Below, in pieces: positions 52,085 to 60,723 of a stretch of DNA of 64,000 nt. The stretch is taken from positions 1 to 64,000 of the forward strand of contig CAWKGV010000016.1 in assembly GCA_963849305.1 (NCBI GenBank), in the 5' to 3' direction. Source of the DNA: CAWKGV01 sp963849305 (GTDB taxonomy: Bacteria; Pseudomonadota; Alphaproteobacteria; Acetobacterales; Acetobacteraceae). The notes beneath the pieces were generated by a model. That model was given only the letters and a program-made list of their open reading frames with translations. It made no database searches and was not told the DNA's origin. Every line of letters starts with the position of its first letter. Position 1 is the stretch's first letter. The position numbers and the translations under genes are program-made.

Positions 52085-52905
52085 GCAATCAACCCGCCGA
52101 CGATGATAACAAAGTAATATAGCAATAAATAAGATAGAAGAGAGTAGAAAGAAAGCCAGCGCGGCGTGTGCCAGAACATCTGGCGGGGCGGGACGGAACA
52201 AGCCATTAATGTGCGTCAAGGACCCAGCGACGCGGCTGGACGATGAAACCATTGGCGGCATCTGAGCGCTTGACGATCTCAATCCCGACCTGCGTCAGGA
52301 ACGTGGCCACCGCCTGCACGCAGATCGCATCGTGAAGCCGCATCTGGAACAGCTTGCGCAAGACGGGTAGAGACCGAACAGGGTCGCGAGCAGCGGCCCC
52401 CGCCTGGGTCGGCCCCTTGGAGAAGCCGGGATGACGATCCGTGCATCAGCTTCCGTTACCAACCAGGCAGTGCCGCTATTGGCTCTGATCTCGTGCCCGA
52501 TCGAAGCCCTGCGGGTCGACTGGCGGCCCCTTTTTCGGCGCTCTTCAAGCTCTGGCTATCGATAATGAAGGCGATCGGGCTTGCGTCGCGTTCCAGCTTA
52601 CCCCGGCAGTGGACATACAACGCATGGTGGATGCGATCGAGAAGACTCTGATAAGTCTACCGGCCGAAGTAGCAGAACAGCGTACTTTTGAGCGATAGGT
52701 CCTTGGGCACGAAGCGCCATTGGCATTCGGTGCTCAAAACGTGCATGAGACAGATGACGACTTCGCGCACGTCGACATAGCGACGCCGACCGCTCCGCTT
52801 GGAGGGAGGGATAAGGGGTTTGATTAGGGTGTATTTCTTATTTGTGAGGTCGTTAGGGTAGCGGAGTTTGTTACGATTGTAGAGAGGGTGATTCTTGGTG
52901 GTTTA
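52085..52905 (-). pseudogene. IS5-family transposase, degraded
   Basis: Read leftwards from about 52905, fragments match an IS5-family DDE transposase: RNKLRYPNDLTNKKYTLIKP, LIPPSKRSGRRRYVDVREVV, MHVLSTECQWRFVPKDLSLK, LLDRIHHALYVHCRGKLERD, ASPIAFIIDSQSLKSAEKGA (catalytic Asp), then after frame breaks VLRKLF, FLTQVGIEIVKRSDAANGFI and VQPRRWV, ending around ALAFFLLSSI in place of a usual ALAFLRLASI. Stop codons and indels disable it. Its first 170 bases are strongly depleted of C on the plus strand (five C between 52801 and 52973), and its substitutions are mostly G to A on the transposase strand. It truncates the 5' end of the neighbouring gene fragment. Confidence 0.72.
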
Positions 52906-52973
52906 TATTGGTGGTTTTTTTTAAAGAGTGATTATATTTAAATTATAAATGATTAAAATGATTTAATATTTTT
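52895..52973. other. Second C-free stretch, 79 bp, at the IS5 remnant end
   Basis: No C occurs on the plus strand between 52895 and 52973, again AT-rich, ending abruptly at CGCGCGATGG. It shows the same strand bias as the 410-base stretch at 51292 but lies at the 5' end of the IS5 remnant, where protein similarity is still partly legible just to the left. Bases 52974-53040 hold no recognisable feature. Confidence 0.7.
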
Positions 52974-53040
52974 CGCGCGATGGCAGAGTGTGCAATCAAT
53001 GCGCCCGTGGGCAGGGAGGCAGGTCAAAGGGGTGTCCACT

Positions 53041-53247
53041 GGTGTTGCAGGCGGATAGTGACACTGGAATGAACCACCTAAGAACCAACTTAACAGAGTC
53101 AGGTTTACTGCGTATGCCCTGAAAAAAAGAAGAATCCAAAAGAAAAAATTAATGGTTGAAAATCAGAAGGTGTTGCAGGTGGATAGTGACACTGGAATGA
53201 ACGACCTAAGAACCACTTAACAGGTCAGGTTTCCTGCGCGTGCCCTG
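53041..53247. repeat. Imperfect direct repeat of about 80 bp around an A-rich filler
   Basis: GGTGTTGCAGG-(C/T)-GGATAGTGACACTGG begins copies at 53041-53121 and 53169-53247, offset 128. The left copy differs by four or five substitutions toward A/T and two inserted A, as if degraded, and is followed by 47 A-rich bases (53122-53168). The unit resembles an insertion-sequence end (GGATAGTGACACTGGAATGA) but no transposase is attached. Bases 53248-53347 show no gene. Confidence 0.65.
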
Positions 53248-53347
53248 GCTAATGGGCGACAAGCACGAGCATGACGTCCCAGTTGCGCATCAGGCGGACA
53301 ACCGTGAACCCAACATGAAAGCAGACCGTTAGATATAGGGCATCGAT

Positions 53348-55231
53348 CTATTGGCACGCCAAACATTCCTCGTAATTCATCGCTGCCCGCCCCGTCTGCA
53401 CCACAAGAGGCACGTCTGTCCCTTCACTCGCGGCAGCGGCCATCCCCACAAACGCCACCGGCGCCACCGCTTTCTCGCTCACCGCGTCCGCCCGCTGGAT
53501 CGACAGACTCCGGCAGTAGTACAGCGACTTCACCCCCCGCTTCCACGCCAGGAAATGGATCTGGTGCAAATCCCGCTTATGCACGTTCGCCGGCAGGAAG
53601 AGGTTGACCGACTGGCTCTGGCAGATCAACGGCGCGCGGTCGGCCGCGTGTTCGATCACCCAACGCTGGTCCAGCTCGAAGGCCGTCTTGAACACCAGCT
53701 TCTCCTGCTCGGACAGGAAATCGAGGTGCTGCACACTCCCCTTGGTCAAGGTGATCGAGGACCACACCTCCTCGGTATCCATCCCCTTCACGGCAAGCAG
53801 CTTCTGCAAATGCCGGTTGCGCACCGTGAAGCTGCCCGACAGCGTCTTTTGCAGGAACACATTGGCCGCGATCGGCTCGATCCCCGGACTGGCGTTGCCC
53901 GCCACGATCGAAATGGATGCCGTCGGCGCGATCGAGAGCTTGTGGGAGAATCGCTCCATGATGCCGTATTCCTTGGCATCCGGGCACGCCCCGCGCTCCT
54001 CGGCCAAAAGCCGCGAGGCGGTGTCGGCCTGCTCGCGGAGGTGGCGGAAGATCCGCTTGTTCCAGACCTTCGCCACGACGCTTTCGAACGGTACGTTCTG
54101 CGATTGCAGGAAGGAGTGGAACCCCATCACGCCGAGCCCGACCGACCGCTCGCGTTGTGCGGCATAGCGCGCCCGCTCCATCCCCGGCGGCGCCCGGTTG
54201 ATGAAATCCTGCAACACGTTGTCGAGGAAACGCATCACGTCCTCGATGAAGGTCGGATGCCGCTGCCACTCGAACCAGGATTCCAGGTTCACCGAGGCCA
54301 GGCAGCAGACCGCCGTCCGCTCCATGCCGTGCTGGTCACGACCGGTGGGCAAGGTGATCTCGCTGCACAGATTGGAGGTCTTCACCTCCAACCCCGCGAG
54401 CTTGTGGTGCTCGGGGCGCGCCCGGTTCACGTGATCGGAGAACACCAGATAGGGCTCGCCGGTCTCGATCCGCGCCGTCAGGATGCGGACCCATAAGGCG
54501 CGCGCCGAGACGGTGCGCACCACCGAGCCATCCTTGGGCGAGGTGAGCGGCCACGCCTCGTCGGCCTCCACGGCGCGCATGAAGGCGTCGGGGACCAGAA
54601 TGCCGTGGTGCAGGTTAAGCGCCTTGCGGTTCGGATCGCCACCGGTGGGGCGGCGCATCTCCACGAATTCCTCGATCTCGGGATGCGTCACCGGCAGATA
54701 GACCGCGGCCGAACCGCGCCGGAGCGAGCCCTGCGAGATCGCCAGCGTGAGGCTGTCCATCACCCGGATGAACGGGATCACCCCGGAGGTCTTGCCGACC
54801 ACACCGACCCGCTCGCCGATCGAGCGGAGATTGCCCCAATAGCTGCCGATTCCGCCGCCCTTGGAGGCGAGCCAGACATTCTCGTTCCAGAGACCGACGA
54901 TGCCCTCCAGGCTGTCGGAGGCTTCGTTCAGGAAGCAGGAGATCGGCAGCCCGCGCTCGGTGCCGCCGTTCGACAGTACCGGGGTCGCCGGCATGAACCA
55001 CATCCGGCTGATGTAGTCGTAGATGCGCTGGGCGTGGGCCGGATCGTCGCCGTAATAGGAGGCGACGCGGGCGAACAAGTCCTGGAACTCCTCATCGGGC
55101 ATCAGATAGCGGTCCGAGAGCGTGGCTCGGCCGAAATCGGTCAGCAGCGCGTCGCGCGCACGGTCCACATGGACCTGGTGCCGGCCACGCATCTGCACTG
55201 CATCGAGCACGTCCACTTCTCCTGGATTCAC
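53348..55231 (-). CDS. nrdA: Ribonucleoside-diphosphate reductase, alpha (large) subunit
   Basis: 627 residues from GTG 55231. Class I large-subunit features: LPISCFLNEASDSLEGIVGL (first redox cysteine), WLASKGGGIGSYWGNLRSIG, NLCSEITLPTG (thiyl-radical region), QRERSVGLGVMGFHSFLQSQ, LSIAPTASISIVAGNASPGI and the C-terminal pair in YEECLACQ. The enzyme reduces ribonucleotides to deoxyribonucleotides with a small NrdB subunit not seen in this window; nrdB would be expected nearby or elsewhere. An NrdR-box-like pair lies 43-85 bases upstream, which argues against the longer open frame reaching 55309. CCAGGAGAA within the leader would also fit a start at the next GTG (55219). Confidence 0.93.
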   Translation of the reverse strand: MNPGEVDVLDAVQMRGRHQVHVDRARDALLTDFGRATLSDRYLMPDEEFQDLFARVASYYGDDPAHAQRIYDYISRMWFMPATPVLSNGGTERGLPISCFLNEASDSLEGIVGLWNENVWLASKGGGIGSYWGNLRSIGERVGVVGKTSGVIPFIRVMDSLTLAISQGSLRRGSAAVYLPVTHPEIEEFVEMRRPTGGDPNRKALNLHHGILVPDAFMRAVEADEAWPLTSPKDGSVVRTVSARALWVRILTARIETGEPYLVFSDHVNRARPEHHKLAGLEVKTSNLCSEITLPTGRDQHGMERTAVCCLASVNLESWFEWQRHPTFIEDVMRFLDNVLQDFINRAPPGMERARYAAQRERSVGLGVMGFHSFLQSQNVPFESVVAKVWNKRIFRHLREQADTASRLLAEERGACPDAKEYGIMERFSHKLSIAPTASISIVAGNASPGIEPIAANVFLQKTLSGSFTVRNRHLQKLLAVKGMDTEEVWSSITLTKGSVQHLDFLSEQEKLVFKTAFELDQRWVIEHAADRAPLICQSQSVNLFLPANVHKRDLHQIHFLAWKRGVKSLYYCRSLSIQRADAVSEKAVAPVAFVGMAAAASEGTDVPLVVQTGRAAMNYEECLACQ

Positions 55232-55270
55232 CTTGCGGGCTCCATTTCGTTCGCGGTCGGCTCCGCCGTC

Positions 55271-55320
55271 AAACAATATATAGCCGGTCCGGTCGGGCGA
55301 GCACCCCAAATACGGGATGG
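55271..55320 (-). promoter_or_regulatory. NrdR-box-like pair upstream of nrdA
   Basis: AAACAATATATAGCCG at 55271-55286 matches 12 of 16 positions of the NrdR box (ACACWATATATWGTGT), with the central CAATATATAG intact. A second, weaker site, ACCCCAAATACGGGAT, lies 31 bases away at 55302-55317 (9 of 16). Paired boxes about 31-32 bases apart upstream of ribonucleotide reductase genes are the known NrdR arrangement. Confidence 0.6.
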
Positions 55321-55490
55321 CTGTTGCGACCGGGCCACGAGTTGCAGACCCAGGGGGCGTCCGCCGAGGAGGCGGCTCGGTCGCGCGCCAGCCGGAGTTC
55401 CCTCAATGTTCCCTATAAAGGGTTACGGCGCCATGGAGGGCGGCTCCCCCTGCGTTACAAATTTGTCATCCACACGCCGCTCTGCCTCCC

Positions 55491-55525
55491 CTCTCCCTCT
55501 GGAAGAGGCCGGAGTGAGCGGAGCC
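55491..55525. repeat. REP-type palindrome after the amidohydrolase gene
   Basis: CTCTCCCTCTGGAAGAGGCCGGAGTGAGCG: short stem CCTCT/AGAGG followed by the GAGTGAG tail of this REP family. It lies at the 3' end of the M20 gene, 3' to nrdA's upstream region. Confidence 0.55.
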
Positions 55526-56716
55526 TCAGCCCTCGCGCGGCAGCAATTGCTCGACGAGCGTGGCCCAATATGAGGCGCCGTTCGGCAGGATTGCATCATT
55601 GAAATCGTAGCTCGGATGGTGCGGCAGCGGGTCGTCGGCATCGCGCCCGGCGCCCAGCATGATGTAGCTGCCCTGCTTGGCTTGCAGCATGAAGGCGAAG
55701 TCCTCGCCGCCCATGGTCGGGTTGGTCATCGCCCGCACGCGCGCCTCGCCGGCAACCGAGCGCGCCGCAGCCACGGTGAGCCGCGTGGCCTCCGGGTCGT
55801 TGACGGTGGCAGGGTAGGCGCGGTCGAACACTACCTCGGCCACGGCGCCGAAACTCGCCGCGATCCCGGTTGCCAGCCGCCGCACGCCGGCTTCGAGCTG
55901 GTCGCCGATCTCGGGCTTGAACCACCGCGCGGTGCCCAACATGCGCACGGTCTGCGGGATTACATTATAGGTGTGACCGCCGTTGATATGGCCGATCGTC
56001 ACCACGCCGCCCTCGGTGGGCTCGATGCTGCGCGACACGATCGACTGCAAGGCGGTGACGATCTGGCTCGCCACCACGATCGGATCGATGCCCCGATCGG
56101 GATGCGCGGCATGGGCGCCCTTGCCGGTGAGGGTAATCTCGATATTGGCCACCGCCGCCATGATCGGCCCATCGCGCCAGAGGAATGTGCCAGCCGGAAA
56201 CGAGGGCCAGTTGTGCAGCCCGAACACCCGCTCCATCGGGCAACGCTCGAACAGCCCGTCTCGCACCATGATCTCACCGCCGCCGAGATTCTCCTCGGCA
56301 GGCTGAAAGATCACGTAAACGGTGCCGTCGAAGTTGCGGGTCTCGGCCAGGTAGCGTGCCGCACCTAGCAGCATCGTGGTGTGCCCGTCATGGCCGCAGG
56401 CGTGCATCACGCCTTGGGTGCGCGAGGCGTAGGGCAGGCCGGTCTGCTCCTCGATCGGCAGGGCGTCCATGTCCGCGCGCAGCCCGATCGCCCGCCCGCC
56501 CGCGCGGCTTGCCGGCCCGTTGCCGCGGATTACGCCGACCACGCCGGTCTTGGCGAGGCCGGTGATGATCTCATCGACGCCGAACTGGCGCAGCTTGGCC
56601 TGCACGACGGCGCTGGTGCGCACCTCCTCGAGCGAGAGTTCGGGATGGGCATGTAGGTCGCGCCGCCAGGCGGTCATGTCGTCGTGGAACTCAGCGATGC
56701 GGTTGATGATCGGCAT
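55526..56716 (-). CDS. M20-family amidohydrolase (hippurate hydrolase-like)
   Basis: 396 residues. Metal-binding residues are in GVMHACGHDGHTTMLLGAAR (His-Cys-Gly-His) and VIFQPAEENLGGG (Glu-Glu); RADMDALPIEEQTGLPYASR is the usual start of the catalytic domain, and the lid domain holds TGKGAHAAHPDRGIDPIVVA. The C-terminal TNPTMGGEDFAFMLQ is typical. Such enzymes split N-acyl amino acids (hippurate, N-acetylated or indole-acetyl conjugates) in the cytosol. ATG at 56716 lies 25 bases inside the end of the epimerase-like gene, so the two overlap and may be co-transcribed. Confidence 0.92.
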   Translation of the reverse strand: MPIINRIAEFHDDMTAWRRDLHAHPELSLEEVRTSAVVQAKLRQFGVDEIITGLAKTGVVGVIRGNGPASRAGGRAIGLRADMDALPIEEQTGLPYASRTQGVMHACGHDGHTTMLLGAARYLAETRNFDGTVYVIFQPAEENLGGGEIMVRDGLFERCPMERVFGLHNWPSFPAGTFLWRDGPIMAAVANIEITLTGKGAHAAHPDRGIDPIVVASQIVTALQSIVSRSIEPTEGGVVTIGHINGGHTYNVIPQTVRMLGTARWFKPEIGDQLEAGVRRLATGIAASFGAVAEVVFDRAYPATVNDPEATRLTVAAARSVAGEARVRAMTNPTMGGEDFAFMLQAKQGSYIMLGAGRDADDPLPHHPSYDFNDAILPNGASYWATLVEQLLPREG

Positions 56717-57602
56717 GGACCGGCTCCTGGGGACGGGCTTCGTTGTGGGGGGGTGCGAAGGTGCGCGCAAGGCCCTCGGCAAGCGGCATGGGGTCGAAGC
56801 CGAGCAGCGTGCGCATCGGCCGGACGTCGAAAGCCTTGTCCTCGAGCAGCCGGCGGACCTCCTCGGGGCCGACGCGGGGCAGGCGGGTGAGGCGCGCGGC
56901 GAGCCAGGCGGCGGCGATCAGCGGGCCGGCGGGGGCGGGCAGGATGCGCGGGAGGGGTATGCGGGCGGCGGCGGCCACGGCGCGTACAAACGCGGCGTAG
57001 GGCAGGGGGGTCGGGCCCGCGATCACCAGCGCCTGCGGCGTGGGCCAAGGTCGTTCGATGGCCGCGCGGATCGCGCGCGTGACGTCGTCCTGATGGATCG
57101 GCTGCACCAGCGCCCGCCCGCCACCGGGCAGCGGAACCGCTGGCAGCCGGCCGATCAGGGCCGCGAGGCGGTGGACATTGTCCTCGCCCTCTGCGCCATA
57201 GATCATGGTCGGGTGCAGCATGACTCCCGGCCTGCTGGAGCCGAGGAACGCCTGCTCGCCGGCGATCACCCCGTTGGCGTGCGCATCCGGCCAGCGTGTG
57301 AACTTGCGGGTGCTGCCAAGAAAACAAAACCTCGCCTGAGGGGGGCTTTTAGCAAGGATATTGTCCGCATACCGGGCATGGGCGCAGGAAATCACCAGCT
57401 CGGCGTCAGCGAGCGCCGCCCGCAACAGCCCCGGATCGGCCAGCTCGGCGCGCCTGGGTTCGCCCGCCAGCCCGGTCGTCGCCCAGCGGGCGGGGTCGCG
57501 AACCAGCGGGACCACGGCGATGCCATCGGCGAGCAGGGAGCGGCAGAGCGCCGTCCCAGAGCGGCCGGAGGCGCCTAAGACGTGGGCTCGTCGCATGCGC
57601 AC
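56691..57602 (-). CDS. NAD(P)-binding epimerase/NDUFA9-like protein
   Basis: 303 residues. The N-terminal Rossmann motif is AHVLGASGRSGTALCRSLLA (GxxGxxG), followed by VVPLVRDPARWATTGLAGEP, ELVISCAHARYADNILAK and HPTMIYGAEGEDNVHRLAAL, the atypical short-chain fold of NDUFA9/NmrA-like proteins. HQDDVTRAIRAAIERP and GPTPLPYAAFVRAVAAAARI follow. The substrate and whether it binds NADPH structurally or catalytically are not known. ATG at 57602 or 57596. A tRNA-Ala gene is 25 bases upstream. Confidence 0.8.
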   Translation of the reverse strand: MRMRRAHVLGASGRSGTALCRSLLADGIAVVPLVRDPARWATTGLAGEPRRAELADPGLLRAALADAELVISCAHARYADNILAKSPPQARFCFLGSTRKFTRWPDAHANGVIAGEQAFLGSSRPGVMLHPTMIYGAEGEDNVHRLAALIGRLPAVPLPGGGRALVQPIHQDDVTRAIRAAIERPWPTPQALVIAGPTPLPYAAFVRAVAAAARIPLPRILPAPAGPLIAAAWLAARLTRLPRVGPEEVRRLLEDKAFDVRPMRTLLGFDPMPLAEGLARTFAPPHNEARPQEPVHADHQPHR

Positions 57603-57627
57603 CTGGGGGGACTTGATCCGGCGGGAC

Positions 57628-57703
57628 TGGTGGAGCTGAGGGGGATCGAACCCCTGACCTCCTCATTGCGAACGAGGCGCTCTCCCAGCTGAGCTACAGC
57701 CCC
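57628..57703 (-). tRNA. tRNA-Ala (anticodon CGC)
   Basis: Minus-strand cloverleaf of 76 nt with encoded CCA: acceptor GGGGCTG/CAGCTCC (one wobble), D-arm GCTC/GAGC, anticodon stem CCTCG/TGAGG with loop TTCGCAA and anticodon CGC, T-arm AGGGG-TTCGATC-CCCCT. The discriminator base is A. Confidence 0.93.
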
Positions 57704-57844
57704 GTCCCGCGCCGCGGGGCACGCCCGCGAGGCGCGGTACATGCTCACCTGGTCAGGTGGAGTCAAGCGAGTCCCGACCATTCGTGTTGCCGAGCGCGCC
57801 CCTCGCCATTAGCTTCCGCCGACCCTTGGAGAGCCCCCCACCCC

Positions 57845-58147
57845 ATGCTGGCCTTCTTCTGGCTGATCGACCGGGCTATCGATCTTTATATATGGCTTGT
57901 CATCATCGCCGCGGTGTTCAGCATGCTTGCGTCCTTCGGTGTCGTGGACACCAGGAACCGCTTGGTCTGGACCATCGGCGATTTCCTCTACCGCGCCAGC
58001 GACCCGGCGCTGCGGCCAATCCGCAATCTGCTGCCCAATCTCGGCGGCATCGACATCAGCCCGATCATCCTCATTCTGCTGCTGCAGGCGCTGCGAATGC
58101 TGCTGGGAGAAATTGAGCTAAGCGTCGTTCGCAACATCGGCTTTTGA
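57845..58147 (+). CDS. YggT family membrane protein
   Basis: 100 residues with two membrane regions (IDLYIWLVIIAAVFSMLASF and ISPIILILLLQALRMLLGEI) separated by a short loop with DPALRPIRNLLPNLGGIDIS, the conserved YggT pattern. YggT proteins are linked to ion homeostasis or cell-division-site functions; the mechanism is unclear. Its stop overlaps the possible TTG start of folD, so the genes are probably co-transcribed. Confidence 0.9.
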   Translation: MLAFFWLIDRAIDLYIWLVIIAAVFSMLASFGVVDTRNRLVWTIGDFLYRASDPALRPIRNLLPNLGGIDISPIILILLLQALRMLLGEIELSVVRNIGF

Positions 58148-58176
58148 ACCAATCTGCCGGGCGCGCGAGCAGGGCG

Positions 58177-59064
58177 GTGGCGGCACGGATCATCGACGGC
58201 AAGGCGCTCGCCGCCGCCGTACGGGCCGAGGTGGCCGAACGCGTTGCGGCCCTGGGGTTCCGCCCGGGGCTCGCGGTCGTGCTGGTGGGAGACAATCCCG
58301 CTAGCACGGTATATATCCGCAACAAGGAACGCGCCGCCGCTGCGGCGGGAATTGCCGCGCAAACCATTCGCCTGCCAACGGACTGTCCCGAGGCGGCGCT
58401 GCTCGCCCACATCGGCCGGCTCAACGCCGATCCGGAGCTCGATGCGATCCTGGTCCAACTTCCGCTGCCGCCGCAAATCGACCCGCGCGCGGTGATCGAG
58501 GCGGTGGACCCGGCCAAGGATGTGGACGGCTTCCATCCCCTAAATGTGGGCCGGCTCGCCGACGGGCTGCCCGCGCTCGTGCCCTGCACGCCGCTCGGGG
58601 TCATGAAGCTGCTGGCCTCGGCCGGGGTTCGGCCGGCGGGCGCGCGCGCTGTGGTGCTCGGCCGCTCGGCAATCGTGGGGCGACCGATGGCCGCGCTGCT
58701 GCTCGCGGCCAATGCCACGGTTACGGTCGCGCATCGCGGCACAAACGACTTGCCGGGCGAATGCCGGCGCGCCGACATCCTGGTGGCGGCGGTCGGCCGG
58801 CCGGAACTCGTGCGCGGCAACTGGATCGCGCCCGGTGCGACTGTCATCGATGTCGGCATGAACCGGCTGCCCGAAGGCCGGCTCGTGGGCGATGTCGCGT
58901 TCGGCGAGTGTCTCGCGACCGCCGGCGCGATCACTCCGGTGCCTGGCGGCGTCGGCCCGATGACCGTTGCTTGTCTGCTGGAGAATACCGTCACCGCGGC
59001 GGTCCGGCGCCGGGACGCCGGTCAGAAGTCAATACAGCGGCCGCCGCGTTCCCAGTCACCGTAG
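58177..59064 (+). CDS. folD: FolD bifunctional methylenetetrahydrofolate dehydrogenase/cyclohydrolase
   Basis: About 295 residues. ARIIDGKALAAAVRAEVAER starts the protein; YIRNKERAAAAAGI contains the catalytic lysine, QLPLPPQIDP and PLGVMKLL line the folate pocket, GRSAIVGRPMAALLL is the NADP-binding loop and PVPGGVGPMTVACLLENT the C-terminal signature. It interconverts 5,10-methylene-, 5,10-methenyl- and 10-formyl-tetrahydrofolate with NADPH. GTG 58177 (GTGGCGGCACGG) is used; TTG 58144 would add 11 residues and overlap the yggT stop. folE lies 4 kb further on. Confidence 0.94.
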   Translation: MAARIIDGKALAAAVRAEVAERVAALGFRPGLAVVLVGDNPASTVYIRNKERAAAAAGIAAQTIRLPTDCPEAALLAHIGRLNADPELDAILVQLPLPPQIDPRAVIEAVDPAKDVDGFHPLNVGRLADGLPALVPCTPLGVMKLLASAGVRPAGARAVVLGRSAIVGRPMAALLLAANATVTVAHRGTNDLPGECRRADILVAAVGRPELVRGNWIAPGATVIDVGMNRLPEGRLVGDVAFGECLATAGAITPVPGGVGPMTVACLLENTVTAAVRRRDAGQKSIQRPPRSQSP

Positions 59065-59221
59065 CGGGTCGGCTCCGGCCCCTTAGGCCCGCCGATTTCC
59101 GTAAGGAGTTCGTGCCGATTGGTCGATGTTCCCGAAGCGCCTGGCCGCTCTTGAGCGGTGTCGCGTTTCATGAACGGAGCTTCGGAGGTGCTCGGACGGT
59201 CAGTGCCAGCAGTGGGTGCAA

Positions 59222-59886
59222 TCATTGCGGGTTCTCGTAATCGGCGATTAACCAGTTGTCCGGCTCTTTCGCAGCCGCCTGATACCAAGCGACAACGAGC
59301 GGGTGAGCGCGCACCGCCTGGCAATAGGTCTCGGTCGCGGAGGCCAACTCTGGTCGCCAGGTCAAGAACCGGGCGACGACCGGGGCATACATAACATCGG
59401 CGGCGGTGAACGGCGAACCGAACAGATATGGCCCGCCGGCGCCGAACCGCTCGCGGCACCCCGCCCAGAGCGCCTCGATTCGCGCGACATCCGCCAGGGC
59501 TGAAGGCGAGCAGCCCAATCCCGCGAAGTCGCGCCCCAGATTCATCCACATGGTTTGGCGCAGGTCTCGGAAGCCGGAATGCATCTCGGCAGCGACCGCC
59601 CTCGCATGGGCCCGTGCGATGCGCTCGCCTGGCCACAAATCAGGGGCGATTTCGGCGCAGGTACCTCGCATATCGCGAGCGACTCCCACACGAACGCGCC
59701 CCGGTGCTCGAGGCAAGGCACCAGCCCGGTCGGCGAGACAGCGCGGATCGCCTCGGTAGGACCGGGGCGGCGGATCGGGATCTGCACCTCCACGACATCG
59801 AGGCCCGCCAAATGCACGGCCAGCCAGCCTCGCATGGACCACGAGGAATAGCGCCGGTTGCCAATGAACAGACGGCCATCGGCCAT
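59222..59886 (-). CDS. Glutathione S-transferase family protein, frameshifted
   Basis: The thioredoxin-like N-domain reads MADGRLFIGNRRYSSWSMRG, GLVPCLEHRGAFVWESLAIC; the helical C-domain in another frame reads AEIAPDLWPGERIARAHARA, EMHSGFRDLRQTMWMNLGRD and YLFGSPFTAADVMYAPVVAR. The frame breaks near 59665: removing two bases (an extra G and an extra C in GAGGTACCTGCGCC) restores ICEYLAEIAPDLWPGE, the usual GST text. So an indel error or a young pseudogene is likely. The SSWS segment is typical of one proteobacterial GST group. Substrate unknown. Confidence 0.78.
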
Positions 59887-60040
59887 GATCCGCACCGGGT
59901 AACTTAGTCCAGGACTCGAACTGCCATCTCGCCGGGTTTTGGCGCAAGCGCCGGCAACTCGTCGCAAGACCGTAAACTCGACGTGAAGAGCCGCCAGCGG
60001 GCTACCATGTCCCGGCAGGCACTCGTATCGGGTAGGGGCT

Positions 60041-60397
60041 ATGACAGCGCGCCCGCATATCTTGGTTGTGGAGGATGACCAGTTGGTTTCGGAGGTCGTC
60101 ATCGATGCGCTCGAAGATCGCTATGACACGAGCCACGCTGAGGATGCCGCATCTGCCCTCGACCGGCTCCGGCGCGGTGGTCTGGCTCTGATTCTGCTGG
60201 ATTGCACGTTGCCGGCTGGGCTGGGCAAAGAGCTGATTCCGGCTGCGGACGCGGCGAGTGTGCCGATCATCCTCATGTCCGGTAACCCGGAGATGGCCGA
60301 GCATGTCCCCGGCAATCGGCCATTCGTGTTGAAACCATTTACCCTGAGCGATCTCATGGAGGCCGTGGGGGACATCCTGGATCACCCACCGCATTAG
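60041..60397 (+). CDS. Single-domain response regulator (receiver only)
   Basis: 118 residues, one REC domain. HILVVEDDQLVSEVVIDALE holds the acidic pocket, LILLDCTLPAGLG the phospho-acceptor Asp (about residue 54), PIILMSGNPEM the conserved Ser/Thr switch and FVLKPFTLSDLM the Lys. No output domain is attached, as in CheY or phosphorelay shuttle proteins. The cognate kinase is not in the window. Confidence 0.88.
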   Translation: MTARPHILVVEDDQLVSEVVIDALEDRYDTSHAEDAASALDRLRRGGLALILLDCTLPAGLGKELIPAADAASVPIILMSGNPEMAEHVPGNRPFVLKPFTLSDLMEAVGDILDHPPH

Positions 60398-60445
60398 CAA
60401 CGTCCCCTGGGCGGAACGTCACGATCCCTGCCGAGCAGCAGTGCT

Positions 60446-60519
60446 TGGAGCGGGTGAAGGGAATCGAACCCTCGTATGCAGCTTGGGAAGCTGCCGTTCT
60501 ACCATTGAACTACACCCGC
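60446..60519 (-). tRNA. tRNA-Gly (anticodon CCC)
   Basis: Minus-strand cloverleaf of 74 nt with encoded CCA: acceptor GCGGGTG/CACCCGC, D-arm region GTTCAATGGTAGAAC, anticodon stem GCAGC/GCTGC around TTCCCAA with anticodon CCC, and T-arm GAGGG-TTCGATT-CCCTT. The discriminator base is T. Confidence 0.93.
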
Positions 60520-60600
60520 CCCGATCGCGCCGCAGCTTATAGGTCACGTGGGTTGACGGCGCAATCCGGCGGGACATAGGTTGGGGGTGGCGGTTGCCTG

Positions 60601-60660
60601 CCCCTCGTGATTTGTCCGGCCGGCTTGCGACGAGGCAAAACAAGCGCGCTAAAAGGCCAG
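60601..60660 (+). ncRNA. SAM-II riboswitch
   Basis: The S-adenosylmethionine II element is recognisable by CCTCGT (60603-60608) pairing with ACGAGG (60630-60635), the conserved GATTTG after the first strand, CCGGCTTGC in the loop, AAACAAG with CTTG/CAAG pairing (60624-60627 with 60641-60644), and GCTAAAAGGCC. It lies about 64 bases upstream of the metZ ATG, the classic alphaproteobacterial position. TTGACG at 60553 with CATAGG at 60575 may be the promoter. SAM binding would lower metZ translation. Confidence 0.88.
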
Positions 60661-60723
60661 CGGCATTCTTGCTACGGGGTGTCGCGTCTTCACGGCCGGG
60701 CCAAAACGACAGGGGCCCAGACG

